Origin: Rhodococcus jostii RHA1
GTDB lineage: Bacteria; Actinomycetota; Actinomycetes; Mycobacteriales; Mycobacteriaceae
Direction: 5' to 3'
DNA length: 64,000 bases
NCBI RefSeq assembly: GCF_000014565.1
Contig: NC_008268.1
Coordinates: 6,886,501-6,950,500 of the forward strand
The translations under genes were made by a program, and so were the position numbers. The notes under the pieces were generated by a model. It worked only from the letters and a program-made list of their open reading frames with translations. It had not been told where the DNA came from and did no database searches. Position 1 is the stretch's first letter; each line of letters begins with the position of its first letter. Below are positions 45,519 to 59,644 of this stretch, piece by piece.

Positions 45519-45931
45519 CCAACCACCGACATCCCAAGTCGCCTCACCAATTCACACCGGCAGACCAGTGTCAGAACCTATCGATTAGATTAGATATATC
45601 GGCAACAGCTGAAAGCCTCCAGTGCGGGAGCGCGATGCGAGGGGTGTTCCGCGTCACGCCGAAAATGTGATGTGCGACACGCCGGAGCGAGCGCGAAATT
45701 TATGGTTCGCGGGATGACGACCTGGGAATTTCATCAATGTGACTCACAACATCTCGGGTTAAGTGTTTCTGTCGGCCACTAGGTGTAGTGTCTTGAGCAC
45801 TGAGAGACCACAACGAGAACCGACTCGGTGAGCATCTCCATCGGGGGTCACCGCCATCTCGATCCGGGGAAGTCTCAGTGCGCTGAACACACACTTCGTC
45901 AGCTCCATTCGGCAGTGGAAAGAGGGACTTC
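45519..45931. other. Intergenic region with an AT-rich junction and the nrd promoter
   Basis: No gene is credible in these 413 nt. The first part belongs to the decayed element; a low-GC patch (ATTAGATTAGATATATC, 45585-45601) may mark its edge. The rest is the nrdH promoter region, with the NrdR-like dyad at 45777-45790 about 140 nt before the nrdH ATG. Confidence 0.5.
45777..45790. promoter_or_regulatory. NrdR-box-like dyad upstream of nrdH
   Basis: CACTA-GGTG-TAGTG is a perfect 5+5 inverted repeat that resembles one NrdR box (ACaCwAtATaTwGtGT). NrdR usually binds two boxes; I see only one clear copy. It fits repression of the downstream ribonucleotide reductase operon. Confidence 0.5.
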
Positions 45932-46165
45932 ATGAGCATCACCGTCTACACCAAGCCCGCTTGCGTTCAGTGCAATGCCACCTACCGGGCCCTCGACAAG
46001 GCGGGTATCGAATACTCCGTTGTCGACATCACCGAAGACCCCGAAGCCCGGGACTACGTCATGGCACTGGGATACCTGCAGGCGCCCGTGATCGTGGCTG
46101 GTGACGAACACTGGTCGGGCTTCCGCCCCGACCGCATCAAGACCCTCTCGGCAAACGCTGCTTGA
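45932..46165 (+). CDS. nrdH: Glutaredoxin-like electron donor NrdH
   Basis: A 77-residue redoxin with active site Cys11-Val-Gln-Cys14 (KPACVQCNATY) and the thioredoxin-reductase-compatible end WSGFRPDRIK. It reduces the class Ib ribonucleotide reductase NrdE. First gene of nrdHIEF. Confidence 0.96.
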   Translation: MSITVYTKPACVQCNATYRALDKAGIEYSVVDITEDPEARDYVMALGYLQAPVIVAGDEHWSGFRPDRIKTLSANAA

Positions 46166-46253
46166 AGCGAGGCGATCGCACCGCCCGAGGCGGAGATCGA
46201 ACCGATTCCCGGGCGGCAGTAAACGGTAGTACTAGTCCAGATGGTGGAAACCG

Positions 46254-46730
46254 ATGACATCGCTGGTGTACTTCTCCAGCGCGTCGGAGAACACGCACCG
46301 ATTCGTCCAGCGGCTCGGGCTGCCTGCGACGCGCATACCCATTCACGACCGTGAGGGGACCTTCGAGGTTCGCGAACCCTACGTGCTGATCGTCCCCACC
46401 TATGGCGGGGGAACGACGGCCATGGGCCGCGACACCAGTTACGTCCCGAAGCCGGTCATCCGATTTCTCAACAACACGCACAACAGGTCGCTGATCCGAG
46501 CAGTGATCGCGGCAGGAAACACCAATTTCGGTGAATCCTATTGCTTTGCAGGAAACATCATTTCTCAGAAATGCCACGTTCCCTACCTCTACCGCTTCGA
46601 ACTCATGGGCACAGCCGAGGACGTCGAGCGGGTCAGGGCCGGTCTGGGTGAATTCTGGGATCACTTAGACGACGAGGAGCACGAGAAGTGGCGCCGACCA
46701 TCACAGACACCATCGACGCGGGGAGCGTAG
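46254..46730 (+). CDS. nrdI: NrdI flavodoxin
   Basis: A 158-residue flavodoxin-like protein ([36 protein letters not shown]) that supplies superoxide/oxidant to build the dimanganese-tyrosyl cofactor of NrdF. The last 43 nt overlap the start of nrdE in another frame, so translation of the two is coupled. Confidence 0.96.
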   Translation: MTSLVYFSSASENTHRFVQRLGLPATRIPIHDREGTFEVREPYVLIVPTYGGGTTAMGRDTSYVPKPVIRFLNNTHNRSLIRAVIAAGNTNFGESYCFAGNIISQKCHVPYLYRFELMGTAEDVERVRAGLGEFWDHLDDEEHEKWRRPSQTPSTRGA

Positions 46731-48864
46731 AGCGCGACGCGCGCGGTGGAGACTCGACGAACGGTCTCGATTACCACGCACTCAACGCCATGCTCAACCT
46801 GTACGGCCCCAACGGTGAGATCCAGTTCGACAAGGACGTCGCCGCCGCCCGCCAGTACTTCCTGCAGCACGTCAACCAGAACACCGTCTTCTTCCACAAC
46901 CTGGACGAGAAGCTCGACTACCTCGTGGAGGAGAACTACTACGAGCCCGAGGTCCTCGACCAGTACTCGCGCGCGTTCGTGAAGTCGCTGATCGATCACG
47001 CCTACGCCAAGAAGTTCCGCTTCCCGACGTTCCTGGGCGCGTTCAAGTACTACACCTCGTACACGCTGAAGACGTTCGACGGCAAGCGCTACCTGGAGCG
47101 GTTCGAGGACCGTGTCTGCATGGTCGCGCTCACGCTCGCCGCCGGCGACGAAGAGCTGGCGACCAAGCTCGTCGACGAGATCATTGCCGGCCGGTTTCAG
47201 CCCGCCACCCCCACGTTCCTCAACTCCGGCAAGAAGCAGCGCGGCGAGCCCGTGTCCTGCTTCCTGCTGCGTATCGAGGACAACATGGAGTCGATCGGCC
47301 GCTCCATCAACTCCGCCCTGCAGCTGTCCAAGCGCGGCGGCGGAGTTGCGTTGCTGCTCAGCAACGTTCGCGAGCACGGTGCCCCGATCAAGAAGATCGA
47401 GAACCAGAGCTCCGGTGTCATCCCGATCATGAAGCTGCTCGAGGATTCCTTCTCGTACGCCAACCAGCTCGGCGCGCGTCAGGGCGCGGGCGCGGTGTAC
47501 CTGCACGCGCACCACCCGGACATCTACCGCTTCCTCGACACCAAGCGGGAGAACGCCGACGAGAAGATCCGCATCAAGACGCTGTCGCTGGGTGTGGTCA
47601 TCCCGGACATCACGTTCGAGCTGGCGAAGAAGAACGAGGACATGTACCTGTTCTCGCCGTACGACGTCGAGCGCATCTACGGTGTCCCGTTCGCGGACGT
47701 CAACGTCACCGAGAAGTACTACGAGATGGTCGACGACAAGCGGATCCGCAAGTCGAAGATCAAGGCGCGCGAATTCTTCCAGACCATCGCCGAGCTGCAG
47801 TTCGAGTCGGGCTACCCGTACATCATGTTCGAGGACACGGTGAACCGGGCCAACCCCATCGAGGGCAAGATCACCCACTCCAACCTGTGCTCGGAGATCC
47901 TGCAGGTCTCGACGCCGTCGCTGTTCAACGACGATCTCTCCTACAGCGAGGTCGGCAAGGACATCTCCTGCAACCTCGGTTCGCTGAACATCGCGAAGAC
48001 CATGGACTCGCCCGACTTCGCACGCACCATCGAGGTGTCGATCCGCGCCCTCACCGCGGTGTCCGATCAGACGCACATCTACTCGGTCCCGTCGATCGAG
48101 CAGGGCAACAACGACTCTCACGCCATCGGCCTCGGGCAGATGAACCTGCACGGGTACCTGGCCCGTGAGCGGATCTACTACGGCTCCGACGAAGGCATCG
48201 ACTTCACGAACATCTACTTCTACACCGTCGTGTTCCACGCGGTGCGGGCGTCCAACCGGATCGCCATCGAGCGGGGCACCCACTTCAAGGGCTTCCCGCA
48301 GTCCAAGTACGCGTCCGGCGAGTACTTCGACAAGTACACCGATCAGGTGTGGGAACCGAAGACGGAGCGGGTGCGTCAGCTGTTCGCCGAGTCCGGTGTG
48401 CACATCCCGACGCAGGACGACTGGCGCGAGCTGAAGGCGTCCGTGCAGAAGTACGGCATCTACAACCAGAACCTGCAGGCCGTCCCGCCGACGGGCTCGA
48501 TCTCGTACATCAACTACTCCACCAGCTCCATCCACCCGGTGGCGTCGAAGATCGAGATCCGCAAGGAAGGCAAGATCGGCCGCGTCTACTACCCGGCGCC
48601 CTACCTGACCAACGACAACCTGGAGTACTACCAGGATGCCTACGAGATCGGGTACGAGAAGATCGTCGACACCTATGCCGCGGCGACGCAGCACGTCGAC
48701 CAGGGGCTGTCGCTGACGCTGTTCTTCAAGGACACCGCCACCACCCGCGACATCAACAAGGCGCAGATCTACGCGTGGCGCAAGGGCATCAAGACGCTGT
48801 ACTACATCCGGCTGCGTCAGATGGCTCTGGAGGGTACCGAGGTCGAAGGTTGCGTTTCCTGCAT

Positions 48865-48871
<7 letters not shown>
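46688..48871 (+). CDS. nrdE: Ribonucleoside-diphosphate reductase alpha subunit, class Ib
   Basis: A 727-residue catalytic subunit that reduces all four ribonucleoside diphosphates. It contains [11 protein letters not shown], the substrate-site cysteine in [16 protein letters not shown], the NLCSEI finger-loop cysteine and the C-terminal redox pair CVSCML. It lacks the ATP-cone of class Ia. The start is GTG at 46688. The stop TAG falls inside a repeat shared with the DsbA-like gene, and a 40-nt palindrome separates it from nrdF. Confidence 0.97.
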
Positions 48872-49961
<1,090 letters not shown>

Positions 49962-49976
49962 CCGGCCCAGGCCTGT

Positions 49977-50027
49977 CGCCCGATGTCACACCTGTTCAGT
50001 TCGACTGCACCGGTGTGACATCGGGCG
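49977..50027. terminator. Bidirectional terminator between nrdF and the Nudix gene
   Basis: CGCCCGATGTCACACC (49977-49992) pairs perfectly with 50012-50027 across a 19-nt loop, between convergent nrdF and the Nudix gene, whose stop is 9 nt away. Confidence 0.75.
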
Positions 50028-50035
50028 AACTGCGT

Positions 50036-50509
50036 TCAGCGGCGGAACCACGCCTCGGGCTCGTCCTGCAGGGCCTTGTCGAGCCGCAGTCGCGACGACG
50101 AGGTGAGATCCGGCGGCAGTTCGTCGGGGGAGAACCAGGCGACGTCGTGGTTCTCGTCGTCCGACACCGTTGCCTGCCCGCCGACGTACCGCGCGAGGAA
50201 GCACACGTCCAGATACTGCGCGACGTCGCCGTTGGGGTAGGTGATCGGGTCGGTGACGTCGACGCTCGTGATCCGGACCAGTTCCGCGAGCACGCCGGTT
50301 TCTTCGCGTACCTCACGCAGCGCCGCGGGTCCGGGTTCCTCCCCGGGTTCGAGGATGCCGGACACGACGGCCCATTTGCCGTTGTCGACGCGCCGGGTCA
50401 GCAGCACCCGGCCGTCGGCGTCGCGCACCACGACACTGACCCCGGACAGCCACAGCGGCGCAGTGCCGACGTGGCCGCGCAGGGCGGTGACGAACTCGGG
50501 GACAGGCAC
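50036..50509 (-). CDS. Nudix hydrolase
   Basis: A 157-residue pyrophosphohydrolase with a complete Nudix box: GILEPGEEPGPAALREVREETGV. GTG 50509 has AGGAGG just upstream, and the FecB-like gene ends 8 nt before it, so it is the last gene of the iron-lipoprotein operon. The nucleotide substrate is unknown. Confidence 0.88.
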   Translation of the reverse strand: MPVPEFVTALRGHVGTAPLWLSGVSVVVRDADGRVLLTRRVDNGKWAVVSGILEPGEEPGPAALREVREETGVLAELVRITSVDVTDPITYPNGDVAQYLDVCFLARYVGGQATVSDDENHDVAWFSPDELPPDLTSSSRLRLDKALQDEPEAWFRR

Positions 50510-50517
50510 CGGGCCTC

Positions 50518-51582
50518 CTAGCCGACGTAGCCGTTCAGCGTGTTCCGCAGGTCGGTGAGCATCGCGCGCGCGGCGACGACACCGTTTCCGCCCCACACGT
50601 CACCCTCCACAGCGAAGACCCGCTTGTCGGAGGCCGCCTCGAGGTCTTCCCATGCCTCACCGGACATGACGTCCTCCGCGTGCGCGGTGCCCTCCTCGCC
50701 GTCCAGGACGGCGTAGATGAGGTCGCCCTCGGCCTGGTCGATGTCGGATTCGGTGATCGGTTCGGTGACTGCGCCGTCGAGGTTCTGATAGGCGGGCCGC
50801 CGCACTCCGGCGTCGGTGAGCACCTGGCCGGCGAACGTGGCCGGACCCTCGACCTCCATGCTGTCGGCGTCGAATCGGACGACGGACGCCTGTGTCTGCG
50901 CGGCATCGATGTCGACGCCGAGCTGCGTGGCGTCCTGCTGGTACTGCTCGAGTGCGGCCGTCGCCGCGTCGGCCCGGCCCAGGGCGTTGCCGGCGAGAAG
51001 GAACTGGGCCTTCCAGTACACGGGGTCGGAGCCGACGAACACGGTGGGCGCGATGGGGGAGAGCGCGCCGTACAGCTGGTCGGACGCCGGACTCGATCCG
51101 AGGATCAGGTCCGGGTCCGCCTGCGCGATCTTGTTCACATCCGGGGCGTCGACGGATCCGACGCTCGGGATCTCGGAGATGCCCGTGCCGAGGTAGCCGG
51201 GCTGAGGCGAGTCCCCGTCGACGGTCGCCGCGCCGACCACGTTTTTCCACAGACCGAGTGCGCACACCGCGTCCAGTGCGGCGCTGTCGAGTACCACGAT
51301 CCGCTGCGGATCGGACGGAACGTCGCTCTCGCCCTTCGTGTGGACCACCCGGTGCGTCGAGCCGGCCGCGAGTGCGGCGTCGACCGGGGCCGGCTCGGCG
51401 CAGGCGGTCGTGGTGTCCCGCTCGATGCCGACCACACCGGCTCCGGCGATCTGCGTGGTGGTCCGGACGATGGACGCTGCGGGATCGTCGTCGGACGGTT
51501 GAGAGCAGCCGGCGACTGCGAGCACAGCGACGGCGACGAGACCGGTGGACGCGCGGCGGGCGGAAAACCTACGAGGGGACAA
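50518..51582 (-). CDS. fecB: FecB-like iron-siderophore-binding lipoprotein
   Basis: A 354-residue lipoprotein (lipobox AVAGCS) with a periplasmic-binding-protein class III fold (PQRIVVLDSAALDAVCALGLW, ADPDLILGSSPASDQLY). The segment TTTQIAGAGV and the place next to ctaD match, from memory, FecB (Rv3044) of M. tuberculosis. TTG start at 51582. It probably binds a ferric siderophore or heme-like ligand at the envelope. No permease or ATPase gene is adjacent. Confidence 0.87.
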   Translation of the reverse strand: MSPRRFSARRASTGLVAVAVLAVAGCSQPSDDDPAASIVRTTTQIAGAGVVGIERDTTTACAEPAPVDAALAAGSTHRVVHTKGESDVPSDPQRIVVLDSAALDAVCALGLWKNVVGAATVDGDSPQPGYLGTGISEIPSVGSVDAPDVNKIAQADPDLILGSSPASDQLYGALSPIAPTVFVGSDPVYWKAQFLLAGNALGRADAATAALEQYQQDATQLGVDIDAAQTQASVVRFDADSMEVEGPATFAGQVLTDAGVRRPAYQNLDGAVTEPITESDIDQAEGDLIYAVLDGEEGTAHAEDVMSGEAWEDLEAASDKRVFAVEGDVWGGNGVVAARAMLTDLRNTLNGYVG

Positions 51583-51617
51583 TTCGGCGACTTCCTGTGT
51601 GTGCGGGCGCGTTCAGG

Positions 51618-52625
51618 TTAGCCGCTGTGCTTGTCCACCCCGAACGTGTCCGACAGGTCGTCGAGGATGAGGTGCGCACCCTGGATGCTGACCGGCGACA
51701 TCCAGCGGGCGTCGTCGACGTCGACCTTGCGTCCCTTCAGCGTCTGCCACAGCGGGCTCTCCAGGAACGGCTTCGCCGCTTCGGCGCTCTTGCCGGCCGG
51801 GTCCTGCCAGGTGCTGACGAAGATGGCGTCGCCCTCCGCCTCGCTGATCAGCTCGGGGCTGATGGCTTGCATGATGTTGTCGGGGTCGGCCGGATCGGGG
51901 CCCTGGCTCTGCGGACGAGCGAGCCCGGCGTCCGAGAGCACGATCCCGCTGAACGAGGTCGTGCGGTAGAGGCGTGCCGTCGGCTCGCCCGCGAACCGCA
52001 CGACCGAGATCACCGGATTCGACGCCGTGTCGTTGATCTCCGCGCCGACGGCCGCGGCCCGCTCCTCGTAGGCGCCGATCTTCTGCTCCGCGAGTTCTTC
52101 CTTGCCCAGTGCCTTGCCGACGAGACGGATGTTGTCCTTCCACGTGGGCCCGGTCGTCTCGGTGAAGATGGTCGGCGCGATCGCGGATAGTTGCTCATAG
52201 TTCTTTCCGTCGCGCACCTCGGCGGAGATGATCAGGTCGGGTTGCAGCGCGGCGATCTGCTCGAGGCTCGCGGTGCTGACCTTGCCCACCGACTCGGCTT
52301 CCGCCGCGAACTCGTTCCGCGAGGAGCCGAGGTAGTCGGGGAGGCCGGGTTCGCGGTAGTCGACGTATCCGACGAGTGGCGCCTCGAGGAGGAGGACGGC
52401 GTCGGTGAAACTGTTGTCGAGTGCCACGATGCGCTGCGGTGCGGCCGGGATCTCGGTGCTGCCGCGAAAGTGGTCGACGGTGCGGGGGAACTGCCCGGTC
52501 GACGACGTGGTGCCGGACGCGGCGGGGGAGTCGTCGCCGCTGGAGCATGACGTGATCGAGAAAGTGGCTGCAGCGGCGAGTGCGACCGCGCCGGCGACTA
52601 CCCGGCGTCGGGAGAGAACGTTCAC
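51618..52625 (-). CDS. Iron-siderophore ABC transporter binding lipoprotein
   Basis: A 335-residue lipoprotein (RRRVVAGAVALAAAATFS, lipobox ITSCSS) of the FepB/FhuD class: PQRIVALDNSFTDAVLLLEAPLVGY, LQPDLIISAEVR, LSAIAPTIF. A DtxR/IdeR-type iron box lies 21 nt upstream of the start, so expression should rise in iron starvation. It is 35 nt upstream of the FecB-like gene on the same strand. The cognate permease/ATPase must be elsewhere. Confidence 0.9.
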   Translation of the reverse strand: MNVLSRRRVVAGAVALAAAATFSITSCSSGDDSPAASGTTSSTGQFPRTVDHFRGSTEIPAAPQRIVALDNSFTDAVLLLEAPLVGYVDYREPGLPDYLGSSRNEFAAEAESVGKVSTASLEQIAALQPDLIISAEVRDGKNYEQLSAIAPTIFTETTGPTWKDNIRLVGKALGKEELAEQKIGAYEERAAAVGAEINDTASNPVISVVRFAGEPTARLYRTTSFSGIVLSDAGLARPQSQGPDPADPDNIMQAISPELISEAEGDAIFVSTWQDPAGKSAEAAKPFLESPLWQTLKGRKVDVDDARWMSPVSIQGAHLILDDLSDTFGVDKHSG

Positions 52626-52645
52626 ATGGAGCTCCTGATCGAAAG

Positions 52646-52664
52646 TTAGGTGAGCGAAACCTTA
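52646..52664 (-). promoter_or_regulatory. IdeR/DtxR iron box
   Basis: TTAGGTGAGCGAAACCTTA matches 14 of 19 positions of the consensus TTAGGTTAGGCTAACCTAA by my count, with intact outer half-sites TTAGGT and CCT.A. It stands just upstream of the siderophore-binding lipoprotein gene. Confidence 0.8.
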
Positions 52665-52927
52665 GCACCGGGGTTCCGCGTGTCGGAGCCTCCGTGGATC
52701 CGCATCGACCGGTCACGTGCGACACGCCGGACCGCGTGACAGTGAGCACTCCCCGGCGCGACAAACCGCAGGTCGCATCCGCCACAATTTGCTCTGAGTC
52801 CGGGTAAGTACGACAGTGGGTAGGACCCAGTCGGAGGCCGCTCAGGGCACGGTCTACGATTCGATGAGCGCAAGCCAGAGACCGTTCGCCTCGCAGCCCG
52901 GGGACGGACGCGCATTCAGGAGGATCA

Positions 52928-56819
<3,892 letters not shown>

Positions 56820-56895
56820 GCGTCGACGCCTCGTCGGTCCAGTGCCTGCGTGGTGGCTATGGGATGCGGCAGGTTTTCCCGGAACACTGACGGTC

Positions 56896-57597
56896 ATGCT
56901 CGCTCGACGCCTGATCGCACTGTTCGCCGGACTGTGGCTGTACGGCTTCTCGATGGCCATGATGATCACCGCCGGTCTCGGCCTCGACCCCTGGGATGTG
57001 TTCCATCAGGGGGTCGCGGATCGCACGCCACTCAGTTTCGGTGTGGTGACCGCGCTGACCGGTGTCGTGGTACTCGCACTCTGGATCCCGATCCGTCAGA
57101 AACCGGGATTCGGCACGATCGCCAATGTCGTGGTCATCGCCGTCTCGGTGGACACGTCGCTCGCGTTCCTCGAACCCGCCGACTCCCTTTTCGTGCGGAT
57201 CGTGGTGATGCTCGGTGGCGTGGTCCTCAACGCGCTCGCCACCGTGCTGTACATCGGTGCGGGGATGGGCCCCGGACCGAGGGACGGTCTCATGACCGGT
57301 CTGGTCGCGCGGACCGGGCTGTCGGTGCGTGTGATCCGCACGTCGATCGAGGTGACCGTGCTGGCCACCGGCTGGTTGCTCGGCGGCACCGTCGGGGTGG
57401 GCACCGTCGTCTACGCGCTGGGCATCGGCCCGCTCATCCAGCTGATGATGCGCTTCGGCGGCATCTACCCGACCGCACGGAAGACGAGCAGCGTCGGACC
57501 GGACAGTGCGATCGTGGAGTCTCCCGAGATGGGGCCGCCTGGCGCGGGTGCGCCGTCGGGCGATGTCGAGTCGAATTCGGCGAGCACTGTCCCGTAG
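56896..57597 (+). CDS. YczE/YitT-like five-helix membrane protein
   Basis: A 233-residue integral membrane protein (LWLYGFSMAMMITAGLGLDPWDVFHQGVA, LYIGAGMGPGPRDGLMTGL) of the YczE/YyaS type, unknown function. The hydrophobic part ends near residue 190 (MMRFGGIYPTAR); the last 40 residues are a Pro/Ser-rich tail read from DNA that also encodes the end of glgX on the other strand. The ATG at 56896 starts right at the first helix. Confidence 0.8.
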   Translation: MLARRLIALFAGLWLYGFSMAMMITAGLGLDPWDVFHQGVADRTPLSFGVVTALTGVVVLALWIPIRQKPGFGTIANVVVIAVSVDTSLAFLEPADSLFVRIVVMLGGVVLNALATVLYIGAGMGPGPRDGLMTGLVARTGLSVRVIRTSIEVTVLATGWLLGGTVGVGTVVYALGIGPLIQLMMRFGGIYPTARKTSSVGPDSAIVESPEMGPPGAGAPSGDVESNSASTVP

Positions 57598-59612
57598 AAC
57601 CATTCGGGGCAGCCCAAAGTAATCACGGCGGGTCCGCCCGAGTGGAAGACGAGAAGCCAACTGTCGTCGGTGAGCTGGCGCCCGTCCTCGGTGTGGGAGC
57701 GGATGTCGGATCCGTCGATCCACGCCTGGAGAGTGCGCCTGGAGTCGTCGTACCACGCGGGGTCGTCCATCTCGGCGCCGTCGGCGCCGAACCACACGAG
57801 GTCGGGATGGCCGGTGGGTGTGCGCCTGCCCTCGAAGAATTCCGGCTGGCGCAGGGCAGGGGAGGCGCGACGGAGGTCGAGGGCGCGGGTGACGAACGCG
57901 GTGAGAGTCGTGTCCCCGGTGCTCCAGTCGAGCGGCCAGGAGTCTTCACGCGGGGTGTCCTCGGGGACGCAGTACGCGTTGTTGTTGCCGCCGAGGGTGT
58001 GACCGAATTCGTCGCCGGCGGTGAACATCGGCGTGCCGGTCGACAGCGCGAGCGTGGCCAGGAGCGCGCGGACGTGCCGGGACCGCGTCTCGATGATCGA
58101 CGGATCGTCGGTGGGGCCTTCGACGCCGTGGTCGACGGAGTCGTTGTGATCGGCGCCGTCCCGGTTGTCCTCGCCGTTGGCCTCGTTGTGTTTACGGACA
58201 TACGACACGAGGTCCGCGGCGGTGAACCCGTCATGCGCAGTCACGAAATTGACGGACGCCCACGGCCGCCGGTTTCCGAACAGATCCTCGGAACCCGCCA
58301 CCCGGGAGGCGAGATCGCGCACCCCGGTGCCGCCGTTCCAGAAACGTCGAACGGTATTGCGGTACTTGTCGTTCCATTCCGACCACTGGACGCCGAAGTG
58401 CCCGACCCGGTATCCGTCCGACGTGGCATCCCACGGTTCGGCGATCAGTTTGCACCGGGAGAGAACGGGATCCGCCGTGATCGCGGAGAAGATCGAAGCG
58501 CGGGAATCGAATCGGCCGCCACCGGGCCGGCCGAGAGCGGACGCGAGGTCGAACCGGAAGCCGTCGACCCCCATCTCGTGCGCCCAGTAGCGCAGGCTGT
58601 CGCCGATCATCCGGACGACGACGGGCGACTGTGCGTCGACGGTGTTCCCGCAACCGGTGATATCGATGTCGCGACCGTCGGAGTCGAGGAGGTAGTAGCC
58701 GGGGGCGTCGAGGCCGCGCCAGCTGAGGCTGATGCCGTCGACACCCTGTTCGCAAGTGTGGTTGTACACCACGTCGAGGATGACCTCGATCCCCGCGGCG
58801 TGCAGAGCGTCGACCATCGTGTGGAATTCGGTGATCTCCTCACCGGGCACCACCGCATAGCCCGGGTGGGGGGCGAAGAACGCCGCGGTGGAGTACCCCC
58901 AGTGGTTGCGCATGCCCCGCGAGCGGACGGTGGCCTCGGAGACGTACGCCTGGACGGGAAGCAGTTCGACCGCGGTTACGCCGAGGCGGACGAGATGGCC
59001 GACGACGGCGGGTTCGGCGAGACCCAGATACGTTCCGCGGTACTGCGGAGGCACGTCGGGGTGCCGCGCGGTGAACGATCCCACGTGAAGTTCGTAGACA
59101 ACGGTTTCCTCCCACGGCCTTTCGATCCGCGGTCCGCTCGTGCGGGCGTGGTCGGCCGTGACCACCGACAGCGGTGTGTGGCCCAGGCTGTCGACGCGTG
59201 ACGGGCCGCCGAACGGGTCGCCGTCGTGGGAGACGAGTGCGTCGTGGTCGCCGAGTTTTCCCGTGATGCGGGTCGCCCACGGATCCAGAAGCAGCTTGGC
59301 GGGGTTGAGGCGCACGCCGCGTGCGGGGTCCCAGCGTCCGTGCGTGCGGTAGCCGTAGCGCTGTCCCGCGCCGACGCCCTCGACGATGCCGTGCCAGATG
59401 CCGTACGTCCGCTGGACCAGATCGATCCGCATCTCGTCGCCGTCCCCGGAAATCAGGCACACCTGTACCAGTTCGGCGTCGGGAGCGTGAACAGCGAACT
59501 GCGTTCCGGTGCCACGCACTTTCGCTCCCAGGGGAAACGGTGATCCGGGCAGCCGCAGACTCGGCGGGAGCGACGACATCTTGCCGGGGTGCGAATCGAT
59601 GTGAGGCGACAC
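57465..59612 (-). CDS. glgX: Glycogen debranching enzyme GlgX
   Basis: A 715-residue GH13 alpha-1,6-glucosidase that removes limit branches from glycogen: N-terminal CBM48 (FPLGAKVRGTGTQFAVHAPDAE), then DVVYNHT, GFRFDLASALGR (nucleophile Asp), LIAEPWDA (acid/base Glu) and FVTAHDGFT (transition-state Asp), and the C-terminal beta domain ending STIALSGPTLLVFRAVG. GTG 59612 or ATG 59579 may be the start. Its 3' end overlaps the convergent membrane-protein gene by 133 nt. Confidence 0.92.
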   Translation of the reverse strand: MSPHIDSHPGKMSSLPPSLRLPGSPFPLGAKVRGTGTQFAVHAPDAELVQVCLISGDGDEMRIDLVQRTYGIWHGIVEGVGAGQRYGYRTHGRWDPARGVRLNPAKLLLDPWATRITGKLGDHDALVSHDGDPFGGPSRVDSLGHTPLSVVTADHARTSGPRIERPWEETVVYELHVGSFTARHPDVPPQYRGTYLGLAEPAVVGHLVRLGVTAVELLPVQAYVSEATVRSRGMRNHWGYSTAAFFAPHPGYAVVPGEEITEFHTMVDALHAAGIEVILDVVYNHTCEQGVDGISLSWRGLDAPGYYLLDSDGRDIDITGCGNTVDAQSPVVVRMIGDSLRYWAHEMGVDGFRFDLASALGRPGGGRFDSRASIFSAITADPVLSRCKLIAEPWDATSDGYRVGHFGVQWSEWNDKYRNTVRRFWNGGTGVRDLASRVAGSEDLFGNRRPWASVNFVTAHDGFTAADLVSYVRKHNEANGEDNRDGADHNDSVDHGVEGPTDDPSIIETRSRHVRALLATLALSTGTPMFTAGDEFGHTLGGNNNAYCVPEDTPREDSWPLDWSTGDTTLTAFVTRALDLRRASPALRQPEFFEGRRTPTGHPDLVWFGADGAEMDDPAWYDDSRRTLQAWIDGSDIRSHTEDGRQLTDDSWLLVFHSGGPAVITLGCPEWFYGTVLAEFDSTSPDGAPAPGGPISGDSTIALSGPTLLVFRAVG

Positions 59613-59644
59613 GCAACTGATCCTGCCGTGAATGCTCGGAAGAT

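Noticed and set aside
42862-45931. A CRISPR array near the TnpB-like nuclease.
   Set aside because: No regularly spaced direct repeats are visible in the flanks.
45591-45931. A cobalamin riboswitch before the ribonucleotide reductase operon.
   Set aside because: No B12-box-like sequence is visible, and the enzyme is the B12-independent class Ib form.
46661-48694. A 677-codon open frame antisense to nrdE.
   Set aside because: It mirrors a highly conserved gene in a GC-rich genome; its composition (Val/Leu/Arg/Asp-rich, no domains) is that of a shadow frame.
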